Shown in pieces: positions 14,180 through 24,700 of a stretch of DNA of 64,000 nt (the stretch's first letter is position 1; the number at the start of each line of letters is the position of its first letter). A model generated the notes under the pieces. The model did not search any database. It saw only the letters and a list, made by a program, of their open reading frames with translations, and was not told the DNA's origin. Source of the DNA: Sipunculus nudus (Eukaryota > Annelida > Sipuncula > Golfingiida > Sipunculidae); the NCBI GenBank assembly GCA_026874595.1, contig CM049314.1:38483229-38547228 (forward strand), read 5' to 3'. The translations under genes and the position numbers were made by a program.

Positions 14180-17100
14180 TTCCAGCTGTGCTAAATCCTG
14201 CCATAAAACATTCTGATGAAGCTGAGAATAAAGTACAGTGTACTGTAGATCAAGTAACAAATTAACCTGGAATAAACACGACATAGTCGCACTAAATTAT
14301 AATAAATCTCTTATTATAATAAATGCCAAAAGGATTGCTTATCAGTATCTCCAAATATCAATATATGGTTCAAAATCACCTTTTCCCGATAAGACTTATT
14401 TACTTGGGGTGATAATAGATGCTAATGTTTCTTGGAGACCAAATGTTAACTCAAAAAAAAAATTAGGTTAGATTTTACCGAATGACAAGCTTTCCTTTTC
14501 TGAATTCAATGACCAAGGTTAATGCCACAATCATTTAACCACATATTGACTCTGCCCTAAGCACCTGGGGCATCTAAACATCTGTACTTAAGTGCCTACT
14601 ACCAGTATGGTACAAAAGAAACTAATCAGAGCTACCCGAAAAAAAAAATTATATAAATGTAAAATCCACGATGATAGTAAGTGAACTTAAATGGATAAAC
14701 GTACATCAGCGCTATACATATTGCATTGAAGTGTAAATGTATAAATGTGTTTGCTTAAGGGTTCCTGGTTTCCAAGGGAAAGCATTTATTTTGTTCATGA
14801 GGCTCACAATCATGGGACTCGAGCTGCTGTGAGTTACAATTTAGTCGTCGCTAAACCTGACAATAAATAGTTAAATAATTCTTCACTTTTTGCTGAGCTA
14901 AAGTCTTGAATAGGTTATCCAGTAACATATATATCAGCCACATTATGTGCTTCTTTAAAAAAAACGAATTAATCTAGAAATAGAAGGGAACTCTTCAGTT
15001 ACATGACATGGTGTACAGTTCCATATCTTTGCATTGGTGTGTGTAGCACTCTTTTCACTTAGCATTCATTGATCATATAAGAATAACCTTAACTCCATTC
15101 TGCTTTGTTTAATCAGAATATTGCTATGGCCAAGGATACCAATATAACGTAATATTGCTTCGTACCTAGCATTATAGATATATACTGACTGTGATATTTT
15201 AGTACTCTGTTGATATTAGTATAAATATGATATAAATGTGATAAAATATGCTATAAATGTGCTTGCATTTTTCGAGATCAAATAATTACAAAGTTCATAT
15301 CTTATACTCCCTTCCATGGAATTATGAATGTGTTGTATGGATAACTTATTAAATACATCTAGTTACTTTGTAAATGGTGCAGGTTACCAAAGTGTAGACG
15401 AGTTTTATTTTAGCTCATTGGTTTAATACCCTGCATAAATAATAAATAAATAAAATAAGATAAAAAAAATGTGTGCGTATCCTTAAATAAAGGAAAATGA
15501 AATAAATGTGAGTTTACATTCATAGCACTTGCAAATAGTTCCCCCCCCCATACATACGCCCCTGGAAACATTGTACAGGAAAACATGATAAAATGTTTAT
15601 TTATATCACTATGTTGCTTCATTTCTGCTTCATCTGTGAACTAAGTGATACGTTCCATTTACTTCTCTCCAATAGGTGCTACAATAATTAACAATAAAAT
15701 GTAACATATCCGATATACTTTCATCCTAATAAACTTACACTTCTAAAATGTGTTCGTACAAGCTATGTGATACTTTGTGCTTTATGAGGAGTTTACTTGT
15801 AGGGCGGCACAATCGTGTCGGTTGGCCTCTTTAAGGGGACGTATACATTCAACTCGGCCAACTTCGCCCTAAACATGTTAAACCTGCAAGGATCGTTGAC
15901 TGGTGCGATATCTGACGTAGCCGGCGTGGTCAAGCTGGTGGCTGCTGGAAAGGTATGTGTGATCTCCACCAGAGGCCTCTTCGGTCTCATTTCCGGAGCG
16001 GGATCTGTCGAGCACGCGTTGCAGTAATTACGTCCAATAAGGACGAAATGTTTCCATAAATGTCTGTATGTTTGATTATTAATTGATTTAATATCAAAAG
16101 ATTACGCAAAAAAAAAATCTCTGGTCTAGGAATAGAGTTTGTTTGCAAAGAGTTTGAATCTCATCCGAAGCGATGATTATATTACGTGATATTTTTCCCG
16201 ATCGGTCCCTCCCAAAATGACGAATTTGTATGCTTAATGTGAATGCCGTGTACCACGGCTATCTTTTACTTACCTATGACTGGCCTTTGGGGGATTTCTC
16301 GGTGGCATGACCCAGCATTGGGTAAGATATAACAGTCAGGGCCGCTACAGTATAAGTCCCCTTGGTTAACACCAGGATATATTAAATGAATGAAAGCATG
16401 TGCTAATGGTCTGTCATGTAGTCAGAAACGAGAATAGAATTCTGCAGATGTGCATACTTAGTTAGATTAATAGTAAAATTATGAAATTATACCTCCAACA
16501 AAAATATTAAAATACAAAGATAAAAGGAGATGACAAAAAAATAAAAAAAATAAATAAATAAATAAAATTGGATGATTAATACAAAACCTTTTTGACGGAT
16601 GGAAAACGGGTTACCCAATATTGTAGATTAAGTGGGATAGATTTATGAGTATTATTTTACGTTGGCGGAGGCTGCATTTAGAGCAATAATAAAAAAAAAT
16701 GGGTTTCCCTTCCAATTTAGCTGTTTCGGGGTTATATACCCAAACTATTCCCAAATTGTCTACTCATTTCCAATTTTTTCCCAGTAAAAGATACTTTATA
16801 AAATGCTTGAATCGTCCTATTTTTACCATGGGAATTTAAAAAAATTACTTTAAGAATATCAAACTAGGTGGAGCGATCACTGGAAACCTCACCCCGAGGC
16901 CCGCAAATGAACGATAATACAGAACAGCTTTAGTGTGTACAACCCTGGGAATAAGGTCAAGGTCGAAAATTAATATATGGCCCATATCTCTGACCTAGGA
17001 CAATAATGTCATCCCTTCGCCAGTGATCGATTCAAATAAAAACAAACCTCTTCAAGTTAGGGAGTGTTGGACGGCAGGCCTGCTGTCCTAAACTCTTAAA

Positions 17101-17926
17101 TTTAAAAGTCTAAACTTGTTACACTTCATGGAAACCCATTCATTTTACATTTCACATGCGCGTTCACAAAATAGTACTAAGGCCGTAAAGGCCTTGCAAA
17201 AAATACCAATATTTATGTTATTTACTTTGAACCACTTTTATCTGTTTTTGCATTGCGTTACCCACTTCACGACATTTTTTACCTGCTAGTGTATTAAGAA
17301 CCGAGGGTGCAGTTTGGGGTTTAAAGTTCAAGAGCAAAAAATAATAACCAACAGAGTCGTACTCGTGTGAGTCCGATTCTACGAAGTGTGTTAAAATGTG
17401 CCAAAATCTCAGCTTTATAAAAGCAGCAATTTCGGAGTTTTAGAAAATGACAGTGGAAAAGAAAAATGTAAAACTCGGGGATAAAAATCGGAGAGACCTT
17501 TAGAAGTAGGTCCATCAAAAAAATAATTTTACCCAAAAATGAATTTGGACATAAATTCATCAGCTCCTATAAAGGCTAGCTTGTCCGTCCTAAGTGGGGA
17601 GGTTTAAGTATGATTATTAAAAAGCAAGGTGATGTGTGGGTCTGAAGATATAATTTATTATGTTTTGTGCGTTTGTTTGTATAATTGCATGGTTAACGTA
17701 TAATGTAACCTAACCAGGATAAAAAAAACAAGGTATAAGTGAATCAGTAATGTTTAAGTGAATAAGTAATATACTTTTGAAATCTCCAGTAACAAATCAG
17801 CTTATATCTGTCTTTAAGATAACTGGACCACCGATAGCCCACGTGACCTTGGAGGATACAAACAAGATCATCGAAGAACTGAAGAGAGGGACATGGCGGG
17901 GACGCGCGTTGGTGCGTTACGTGTGA
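5069..17926 (+). CDS. Zn-dependent alcohol dehydrogenase-like gene, coding exons 2-10 (5' partial)
   Basis: Nine exons join in phase: 5069-5180, 6891-6941, 8078-8219, 9143-9303, 10880-10989, 11499-11562, 12292-12410, 15803-15952 and 17819-17926 (TGA). They encode 338 residues. The exon at 63085-63189, start of a related gene, has 35 codons and ends in phase 0, so the full protein would be about 373 residues, normal for medium-chain dehydrogenases. Visible marks are the GICHSDVHV segment and GHE (catalytic zinc site), four cysteines spaced CGQCGFCKAGENRFC (structural zinc), MISCGGITAY (third catalytic ligand) and GAGGVG (dinucleotide-binding turn). Family knowledge says such enzymes oxidise alcohols or reduce aldehydes or ketones with NAD(P); the substrate cannot be read here. 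The frame is open throughout, so the gene looks functional. Oddities: one GC-AG intron and a minisatellite repeating the exon-2 donor. The first coding exon is not in the 5 kb upstream. Confidence 0.9.
5149..5690 (+). repeat. 84-bp minisatellite that includes an exon-intron junction
   Basis: Units start in the last codons of dehydrogenase exon 2 (from GAGATCACTGCTCAAACCGC) and run through the donor and an ACAC-rich tail. Junction points fall at 5180, 5264, 5348 and 5432, exactly 84 bp apart. Two or three more degenerate units reach about 5690. The junction reads cccag/gtactc in unit 1, cgag/gcactc in unit 2, cccag/gtactc in unit 3 and ctag/atactc in unit 4; a late unit near 5570 again has cgag/gtactc. 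Confidence 0.9.
6570..6629. repeat. (TA)n(GT)n compound microsatellite
   Basis: TA run joined to about 28 bases of GT; in ADH intron 2. Confidence 0.95.
6891..6941 (+). CDS. ADH-like gene, coding exon 3
   Basis: The exon lies between cacattgcag and gtaggt, phase 1 to phase 1. It encodes GHEISGEIYSLGTKSNA, the conserved GHE motif carrying a catalytic-zinc histidine and glutamate. Confidence 0.88.
8078..8219 (+). CDS. ADH-like gene, coding exon 4 (structural zinc lobe)
   Basis: The acceptor is cttattccag and the donor gtgagt, phase 1 to phase 2. The exon encodes KVGDRVLVYPLVGCGQC followed by GFCKAGENRFC; the four cysteines match the structural zinc lobe of the family. Confidence 0.9.
8390..8945. 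mobile_element. MITE-like foldback element in ADH intron 4
   Basis: The ends are TTACCACGT (8390-8398) and its exact complement ACGTGGTAA (8937-8945), with weaker pairing inward to the ACGG motif. Inside is a perfect 13-bp inverted pair, TAGAAGAACGTGG at 8569-8581 and CCACGTTCTTCTA at 8608-8620, using the same CCACGT core. The element is richer in CG than the flanks and has no long coding frame. A non-autonomous DNA transposon fits; the superfamily is not known and target duplications are unclear. Confidence 0.5.
9143..9303 (+). CDS. ADH-like gene, coding exon 5
   Basis: The acceptor is gcctttag and the donor gtacgc, phase 2 to phase 1. The exon encodes the turn from the catalytic to the cofactor-binding domain. 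IPVPAGMPMDIAAMISCGG includes the cysteine expected as the last catalytic zinc ligand, and ITAYTAL follows it. Confidence 0.88.
10880..10989 (+). CDS. ADH-like gene, coding exon 6 (nucleotide-binding fold)
   Basis: The acceptor is ctacgcag and the donor gttggt, phase 1 to phase 0. The exon encodes LLIVGAGGVGLWGIQIAKAV and then IYVAEIA. GAGGVG is the glycine-rich turn of the Rossmann fold. The acidic residue after the second strand is Glu, which by family rule hints at NAD rather than NADP; that is inference. Confidence 0.9.
11499..11562 (+). CDS. ADH-like gene, coding exon 7
   Basis: The exon lies between gttcacag and gtaagg, phase 0 to phase 1. It encodes ESKFQPALDSGADQCILWD, matching the alanine-x-x-x-GAD segment that follows the cofactor-binding turn in this family. 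Confidence 0.85.
11594..12080. repeat. GA-rich minisatellite in ADH intron 7
   Basis: Pure (GA)n runs at about 11788-11827 and 11956-11987 alternate with a module of about 55 bp containing AAAATGTC and GTCTTGTAyATAGGCT. The module occurs four or five times in diverging form (for example near 11610, 11745, 11835, 11895 and 11990). The array separates exons 7 and 8. Confidence 0.7.
12292..12410 (+). CDS. ADH-like gene, coding exon 8, GC splice donor
   Basis: The acceptor is tttgtttacag. The exon encodes ATTEEKTALTKAAIPGGVF and then VIVDFVGSDATV, ending SIGK. Phase and family alignment need the exon to end at AAG before gcgagt: a GC donor, joined to GGTIVSVGL in the next exon. No GT donor nearby keeps the frame. 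Confidence 0.82.
13925..13983. repeat. (TA)n microsatellite
   Basis: TA run interrupted by TATGTATG; in ADH intron 8. Confidence 0.95.
14126..14176. repeat. (TA)n microsatellite
   Basis: About 45 pure TA bases, just upstream of the LINE fragment. Confidence 0.95.
14235..14945 (+). pseudogene. Fragment of a CR1/L2-type LINE reverse transcriptase 3' end
   Basis: Read over several frames, the plus strand gives LLGVIIDANVSWRPNV, then a weak LP..N..L.P segment, WINVHQRYTY, and near 14810 HNHGTRAA with a following YNLVVAKPD. These match the thumb and C-terminal tail of CR1/L2/jockey-like retrotransposon ORF2. Many stops and frame changes show it is dead. It lies in ADH intron 8, in the same direction as the gene. 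Confidence 0.6.
15803..15952 (+). CDS. ADH-like gene, coding exon 9
   Basis: The acceptor is gtttacttgtag and the donor gtatgt; the exon is 50 codons in phase 0. It encodes GGTIVSVGLFKG and LNLQGSLTGAISDVAGVVKL, the standard late part of the cofactor-binding domain and the start of the C-terminal catalytic part. Confidence 0.9.
16119..16462 (+). mobile_element. tRNA-derived SINE, copy 3, in ADH intron 9
   Basis: The head has GGTCTAGGAATAGAGT and AGTTTGAATCTC, the body GGCCTTTGGGGGATTTCTC and TGACCCAGCATTGGG, and the tail CTGTCATGTAGTCAGAAAC and GAATTCTGCAGATGTGCAT. Confidence 0.65.
17819..17926 (+). CDS. ADH-like gene, terminal coding exon 10
   Basis: The acceptor is tgtctttaag. The exon encodes ITGPPIAHVTLEDTNKIIEE, then a basic stretch and RALVRYV before TGA. 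A C-terminus of GRALVR type is usual for the family. Confidence 0.9.
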   Translation: MTGPPIAHVTLEDTNKIIEELKRGTWRGRALVRYV

Positions 17927-18125
17927 GCCGAATTATGAAATGCGGCTGAACGCGTAAAGTGGACGCGCCGTGACGGGAAAAACGCTTCTGTTTGGATGAA
18001 AAAAAAACTATTGTGAGATGACAAACAGAAGTCGCTTTGACTGTAATTATTCCTGCTTCTATACTTTATATAACCTTGTATTGTGAAATATTTTCTAAAT
18101 GTATATATCAACTCTAAGAGTCCAT

Positions 18126-18232
18126 GTGTAATGTACCAAGGGCCAGTCTACCTAATAACGATTCTCACTATCTGTATTTCATCATGATTATATATAATAT
18201 GTAAGGTGTAGGTGTTTAAGTTAATTGGTCAC
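18126..18232 (+). repeat. Local direct repeat downstream of the ADH stop, copy A
   Basis: Shares TAATGTA, AAGGGCCAG, ATCATGATTATA, ATATGTAAGGTG and AAGTTAATTGG, in order, with 18530-18625. Both lie 3' of the dehydrogenase stop codon, so the 3' untranslated region or the DNA after it was duplicated. Confidence 0.6.
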
Positions 18233-18529
18233 ACAAATGCGAAATAATTACGACTAATGTGATACTTGTCATATATTTGAATCATAAAATATGAATGTGT
18301 ACATTTCATACGTCAGATACGCTAGTGATGACTTCAAATGTCTTCACATAATTTATTTAAAATTCTAACAACTTTGTTACAGTATCATTTTAAATGCATG
18401 TGTTTCACGTTTTAATAAATGTGCACAGACAGATATGTTGGTAGGGTTAAACTGGTATTCATGACAATTTTGTTTTAGAAAAATTTAATTTGTTCAGAAA
18501 TTAAAATTTTTATGGGGAAGTGGAGCTGT

Positions 18530-18625
18530 TTAATGTAATAAGGGCCAGTTTATTTAACTGCAATTCTCGCTCTCTCATCATGATTATAATATGTAAGGTG
18601 CAGCTGATTAAGTTAATTGGGACTT
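18530..18625 (+). repeat. Local direct repeat downstream of the ADH stop, copy B
   Basis: Second copy of the segment at 18126-18232, about 400 bp away in the same direction, with small indels. Confidence 0.6.
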
Positions 18626-18685
18626 TATGTATTCAAGTGTCAGAGTTGAGTTGCCGGGTATTAACAAAATGTCTGTAATTGCTTA

Positions 18686-19363
18686 ACGTTGATTACATGG
18701 CAACTCTATTCAATCTAATTGCTCTTTCATTCAATTCCTGTGCAGACCTTTCTGTAATTGTATCTAATGTGACACATTAGGAAAAACTCTAATTGCTAAC
18801 TCCGTGTTTTATGAATATTGCTTGGATAAATGCTATGTGTTGAGAGTCAGGGGTGCCCCCTCTGCTATTTAGTTACAATAAAGAATAGTATACATCAATG
18901 AGAGACTTGTAAGTTTGTCGCCAATGCATCCTGGTTATGATATCTATACTGGCGAGTATACCTCTTACCTGGAATCAACTGCAGTAAGTTAAAATATGCC
19001 GTACAAGCATACCTGACACAAATACGAAAATAAGTTGTCATATATATTGTAAGTGATACAGCGCTGGTCCGGTGAAAACCTCTTGTGATCCATCCCGGAA
19101 AATATAGCAGATAACCTGCTGACCTCCCAAATAGCTTGAAGTATATAACCAAGAAAGTTTCAATGTCACACTGAAAAGAAGCAATGACTGAAGGTTCCGG
19201 TATCATAACAAAAGAAACAAACCCCATAAGGTTTTGACAAATATCATTAGCAAGGGAGCTCTTTCAAGCCTGCAGGACAGAATAAATTCCGGTATATGGT
19301 ATTAACCGACTGTATATGTATTTTGTATATACATCTAATATAAATACTTAACGTTAAATTAAT
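18686..19363 (+). repeat. Dispersed repeat, reference copy
   Basis: The first 440 bp match 55624-56106 in direct orientation, with shared blocks such as TTTGTCGCCAATGCATCCTG and CAAGCATACCTGACACAAA. The last 150 bp (from about 19212) match 51741-51893 in inverted orientation. A CAATAAAG signal and a TGGCGA just inside the block recall the end of an LTR and a primer site, but no ends can be fixed. Non-coding as read. Confidence 0.7.
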
Positions 19364-19483
19364 AAAGCAATCAAATGTCGTCACAAAATGCTGTTTTTAT
19401 GAATATTCCAAAATTTAAATGGTTTGATGGTATTGGAAGGGTATGACGAATTTTGAGAGTCCACAGCGCGAACCTGGCTAAAC

Positions 19484-21433
19484 TGCCTCAAGGCATTGAA
19501 TTAGCAGAGGTAAACCTGCTAGTCACCTTACGAAATTCGCTTGCTGCACAGTTTTCCAATAACTACAGGACATTTCGTCACATACTACTCGTTTGATTTC
19601 AAGAAAGAGGGGTTTTGAAGTATATTAAAAAGTTCTTACATAGGAAACAAGAAGGCTCATTTTGACAAAACAACAGAATCGCGTGACATCGAGGACCTAA
19701 GCAAATTCCCCGCCGTACTTGCTCTACAAGATGAAGCAATAGCAAACGATAAAAGTATTGACTAAAGTTACATAACTCATGTGAAATTTAATCAAGGGTT
19801 TCTTCAACAACCATCTCATTGTCAAAGAGATATATATTGAAGGGTATGAATCTTTGCAGCATGACGATTTCAATTCTTTCCTTTGTTGTTTTGGGGAAAT
19901 AACAGTTAAGGTTTGCAAATTAGAAGGTGGTATTATTCTCGGTTATGAGTTTGCCAAACTGAATGCTCTAAATCAAATCTCCTGACCAAGATATGCTGAA
20001 ATACTTCTTGATACAGACATTTTAGTGCCTACTTTAACCAACGTGCTGCTGTGCTTACATGGTGTCAGAGAAAAACCGGTGCAGATTTACAAACAGGCTT
20101 AATATTAACCTAGCCAATGGACTTGCGTTCGATATCAGGAGATTTCTTTCCGTGGAAGCACCAGATATTGGAGAAATTACACTCAATACTCCATCAATCC
20201 AAAACCTTGCCATCTTACAAAATTTAAATGCTCCGGCATTGGACAAAATATGCCTGCGAAAGACAGGTTCTGAATAGGCTTCATTCTCATTGGATATTTC
20301 CAAAGTAACTTGGAATCGCACATACGCCTCTCTTGATGTAGTGCACTTCCAAGAATTCCGTACACTAAGCCTAGCTGATAGCAGGACAGTGTACTATTTC
20401 ACTGGGAACATAGAAATACTTAAAATATTTGGTAATTCCTCACGGTTGTCTGAATGGGACATACTGTTTTAATGTTATGTTAGTGTGACAAATGCATAAT
20501 AATGTCAGGCCTGGATTTTTTCACAAAAGAAGACGTTAATATTAGCCCGCTTATCACAAACCTTGAAATCTAAAAAGTGACTGCATCGACCTTGACTGCA
20601 AAAGTATTCGTAACTTGATTTAATGTTTACAAGTAGGAAGTTCGCATTTAAAAGAAATAATACTATCTAAATCAGAATCCATGTCTCTACAAGACTTTCT
20701 TTCTTACCTTGGACCATCTCATGGGTCAACGAAGATCAAAGCATTCATGGAATTGCTGGAACATTCACCTTATTTAGAGGTGTTAAACTTATCTTGTAAC
20801 GGAACCGTGGTGGATAGCATCCCATTGCTTGAAAATATGCTACCACGGTTAACCTATCTGATGAATCTGTTACTGCCCGGCCTCCTGACGGTGAGGCCCT
20901 GGGCCTACAAGTGGTAAAATATCTTGTTTCCCTTCCTCACCTCCATGTGCTTTGAATGGGGGAACACTCGCTATATGTTTCGGACTTGCCAGTCATGGTG
21001 AATATCTTTGTATCTGGTGTTTGTTCCAAACTTAAAATTTTGACTCCGTCAGGCACATTCACATCCGCTCTGGAATATAAGGAATATATGTCATTGTTAA
21101 AAAATCTACCCGCAACGCTGAAACGATTGGATTTGAGCAAAATAGTTTACGTTGAGACGTTCAAAACATTTACGGGAAATCAAAAGTCCTGTATGTAATC
21201 TCTAATGATTTGCACTAAACATATGTAACACTGCAAATGCTGAAATATTTATAGGAATATTGGAAACAATTTCTTAATTTGGAAAAGTTAGACATCGGCT
21301 ATTATGAACTGTTACATAGCTTTCTACCGGACAGGATAAGGCAGCTTAAAACATTAGACATTAGACCAAATGGAAATTCAGCTGAAGCCATTAGAGTTAC
21401 CATAAAAGATTTATTTACGTTTTGCAAAACCTG
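19484..21433 (+). pseudogene. Broken leucine-rich-repeat protein gene
   Basis: Pieces in changing frames, separated by stops, read as one LRR protein: QGIELAEVNLLVTLRNSLAA near 19490, IEGYESLQHDDFNSFLCCFG near 19840, SIQNLAILQNLNAPALDKIC near 20200, FQEFRTLSLAD and NIEILKIFG near 20370, HSPYLEVLNLSCN near 20790, LPATLKRLDLSKI near 21130 and RQLKTLDIRPNG near 21350. No introns are needed. At least six stops or frame shifts rule out a working product. Regular L..L.L.. spacing supports LRRs; C-terminal repeats of an NLR-like immune receptor are a guess, since no NACHT or death-fold domain is visible. A long single coding stretch decaying in place fits a dead duplicate or a retrocopy. Confidence 0.55.
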
Positions 21434-21610
21434 AAACTCTTAGTGTATTTTTTTCTGCATTATAAAATAATCCTTATCAAATCAATGGGGTGGTAATAGA
21501 AAGACAGATAAAATTATAAAACTGTGTGATAGCGAACAAGGTCAGTATAAAATATATAGGCAAGACGTTGTTAATCCGTATATCAAACAGGAATATGCAA
21601 GAGTGTATTC

Positions 21611-21768
21611 ATAACTGATGGTATTTAAAATAACTAAGGCCCCTAGTTTCCCTAGTTTTCCGACTCGTTATCAGTTATCCTCCTGCATAGAATTAATATT
21701 ATTTGGCTCAGCCCTTGTATAATACGTATTTTAAATGAACAATGTAATTCCCGGTCTATTCTCAGTTG
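21611..21768 (+). repeat. Dispersed repeat family R2, copy A
   Basis: Shares ATAACTGATGGTATTTA, ACTAAGG, a TTAATA..T.GGCTCAGCCCT block and an ATTCC...TCTCA end with 36771-36955. Confidence 0.5.
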
Positions 21769-21769
21769 A

Positions 21770-24700
21770 TCACCTTGCAACCTATCTGTTATGCATACAT
21801 ACATTAGATCCCAGTAATAGCTTTATTTGATCAAGCTTTATTTTTAGTGTTTTCTTTACTAATTGAAGAACGTCTATGACCCTTTTAATTTTACGTATGT
21901 CAAATTTACCTATGAATATGTATATTCTTATCCTCGATATGAAAATGGCGGGGAACGACCTCTTGTGAGGCATTTCCCCAGTTTTTATATGGAAAGAGGG
22001 ATTAATGAAAATGAAGCGCCCCAAAAGAATACAAGAATTATATGAACTATTTTGTTTGTAGATGTCGTCTTCAATAAATTTGAATTTCCCTTTATTTGAT
22101 TCTTTTTCTTTTTTTAGGCAAATAGGAAATTTGGTTGTAAGTGGAGATTTCAGGCAGGGGAAATGTGATTCAGTGTGTATAATATGTCTATCAAAAACGT
22201 TTATAATATGATATTTATATATTCAGACTTAACATTTGATCCTCTACTACACAATGACCTGAACAATGATCCGTTCTGTATCCATGCACAGTCCAACAAC
22301 CCTCCCTAGAGAGGCGGTTGCTTTAAGTTTGAATAGTCTCCACAAGTTCAGTCCACAACCACGGTATCAATAATAATTTAAAACGTCCCCCTAACGAAGC
22401 TATATTCAAATGTATGGTACCCATTAGAATACACTAAACCTTTCTAATATCAATGTGATCAGTGCGAAGGAACATTTTAATATATATTTATTCGTGTGTC
22501 TAAATGGCCTAATAAAAGCAGCATATCAAATGTTAAATCATTGTTATCAACAAATCTGTATTTTTTTTATAATTCTACCAGCGTCTTGATCAGGATAAAA
22601 CGCTGTGGTCTTAATGTCAAATACCGTTGGCGTGATGTGCCCGATCCTTTTTATCCGTCAAATTCTATCAAGAGGACACGTTCTTTCTTTATTTAATTCC
22701 ACACATATACAGTCGAACTTCTGATGGTTGATATCTTCTTAAAATGAATCCGTGGATATTTTGTGCACTTTTAGGCAGTCATTTTATTTTTCTTCTATTC
22801 GTATTGTTTAGCTATATTCTAAAAAAAAAAGACAAAGCTGTTGTTTCATAAAGAAATTTAATTAGTAAAACTCTCTTTGCCTTATTTATTATGTCTTTTA
22901 AAGGTACATAAACATATAAAAAATATGTGTATTATCTCTCGCTGTTTAATCCATTTATATGCAAAAGTTTTCCAGCAAAGCTATCCCGACACATGGACTT
23001 GATATATCCAGTTCACCTGATCATACTTATGGTTCTTTGTGTGGGTGAATAGAGTCCACCTATATATGTTCACAATAACAAGACTGCGTGACCAGAGGTG
23101 CTACCTTGGACATGCGCGACAAGTTAACATAAAGGGGAAGACAAATGAAAGAGGAAACAGCCAGGAAACATCGGGTGGAAGCTTTAAAAGCTGGATTTGT
23201 AAAGGTGCTCCGTATTGCTACTAGGTGGCGTGCGCGTTTTTTTTTATTGCTCTGATCGCGCCCAGCTTAAACTTATTTGCCACTTCTGCTCAAGAGTAAG
23301 CAAACGGTTTTTGAACAAAACAAGTGGTATTTACCATAATTTTGAAGGGACAAAGTGCTATATTGCGTGCATATTTAACATGCCTGGAATGTGAATATGT
23401 CCCTTTAAACAACAATAATGATAATCGTCACAATAATAATAATAATATATGAATATTTTTTTAATATTGATAAGAATAATTAAGTCCAAATGGAATAAGC
23501 ATGATTATAGGCTACTTAACTTAAGGCTTAGCTTGGGATGCATGTTTACTGATTAGACTGTTTTACTACGTCGGGACCCTTGCCTATGCTCAAATAGGCC
23601 TCTAGCCCAGATTTGATGCGGTTGCTTAATTGTACCAAAAGTGGGAACCCTGCTTATTTAACAAATTTATACTCTGATACGAAGTTGCACGTAGATGTTC
23701 CCCTGACTCAGTAGAGTGTTATTCAGCGGTTATTATCAAATTGTCTAAAAAAAAAATCCATTCTGCTTCAATATTCCTTTTAATGGTACACTTGTAACCC
23801 GAATACTCACAAACAATATATTTAACATTTTCTCAATAACTTGACCTGAGTAAGATATTCTGATAACCGCCTTTTATGAGCAAGCTCTGGTATCTCTAAG
23901 GGTGCAGTGGGCAACATCGTAATGAGTAAGATGGAAAAGTCAAGATTTGCAAATATGGAATGTAGAATTTTATGAGTCACGCCACTGGGGATGTGAACTT
24001 TCAGATTCTCTTAAGTCAGTCAAAATAACAGACAGACCAGACATTAACACTCCTAAATGAAGTCATAAGATAACAAAAAATATAATAACAAATAAATGGG
24101 TTACTTACAGATCTCGGGGGGGGGGGGGGTCCGTTTACACATATAAAGCAGTAATCACGATAGTTCAGAGAGTCCAATAATCCTCATAACACTAACCCTC
24201 CCAACACAGACACAGTTCCGAATGTTCCAGGTCACTTGGCTTCTCGTTCTCACGAGACGTCTAGACGTTCTATTGGTGTCTGACGTAATCCATGCGTATA
24301 CGGAGCACAGTCCAAACACAAGAATACCTGTCCTTCGGCAAACAACATCACTGTCTCTGAAGTTCTTAACGGGCCGAGTAGGAATGTGGCCTCCCTCAGA
24401 CGTAGACTGTCAATAACCACTGACGCGATCGATCATCTGGACACACGGAATATAGCAGACCAGCCGGTTAGACTGCTGAAGCACGCTCAGGTGACGCTAC
24501 ACTCATGAAGTGCTCCGGTTCTTCTGAAGTCGTTGGGATTCACGCCTTATACTAGACTCCTGACGTCAAAACTCCCGCAAGACTTCTCCGCCAATCAGCA
24601 TCTCCAATCAATCCCGATGCCCGTTGTCACCACACATTAAGTTAACGTAAACACGCCCAAAGGAAGGTTTCGAGGGAAAAACCCCTAAGACAATTCTCAG

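Noticed and set aside
18895-19227. Minus-strand 110-residue ORF in the dispersed repeat
   Set aside because: The copy at 55.6-56.1 kb does not keep the frame, so it is most likely chance within a repeat.
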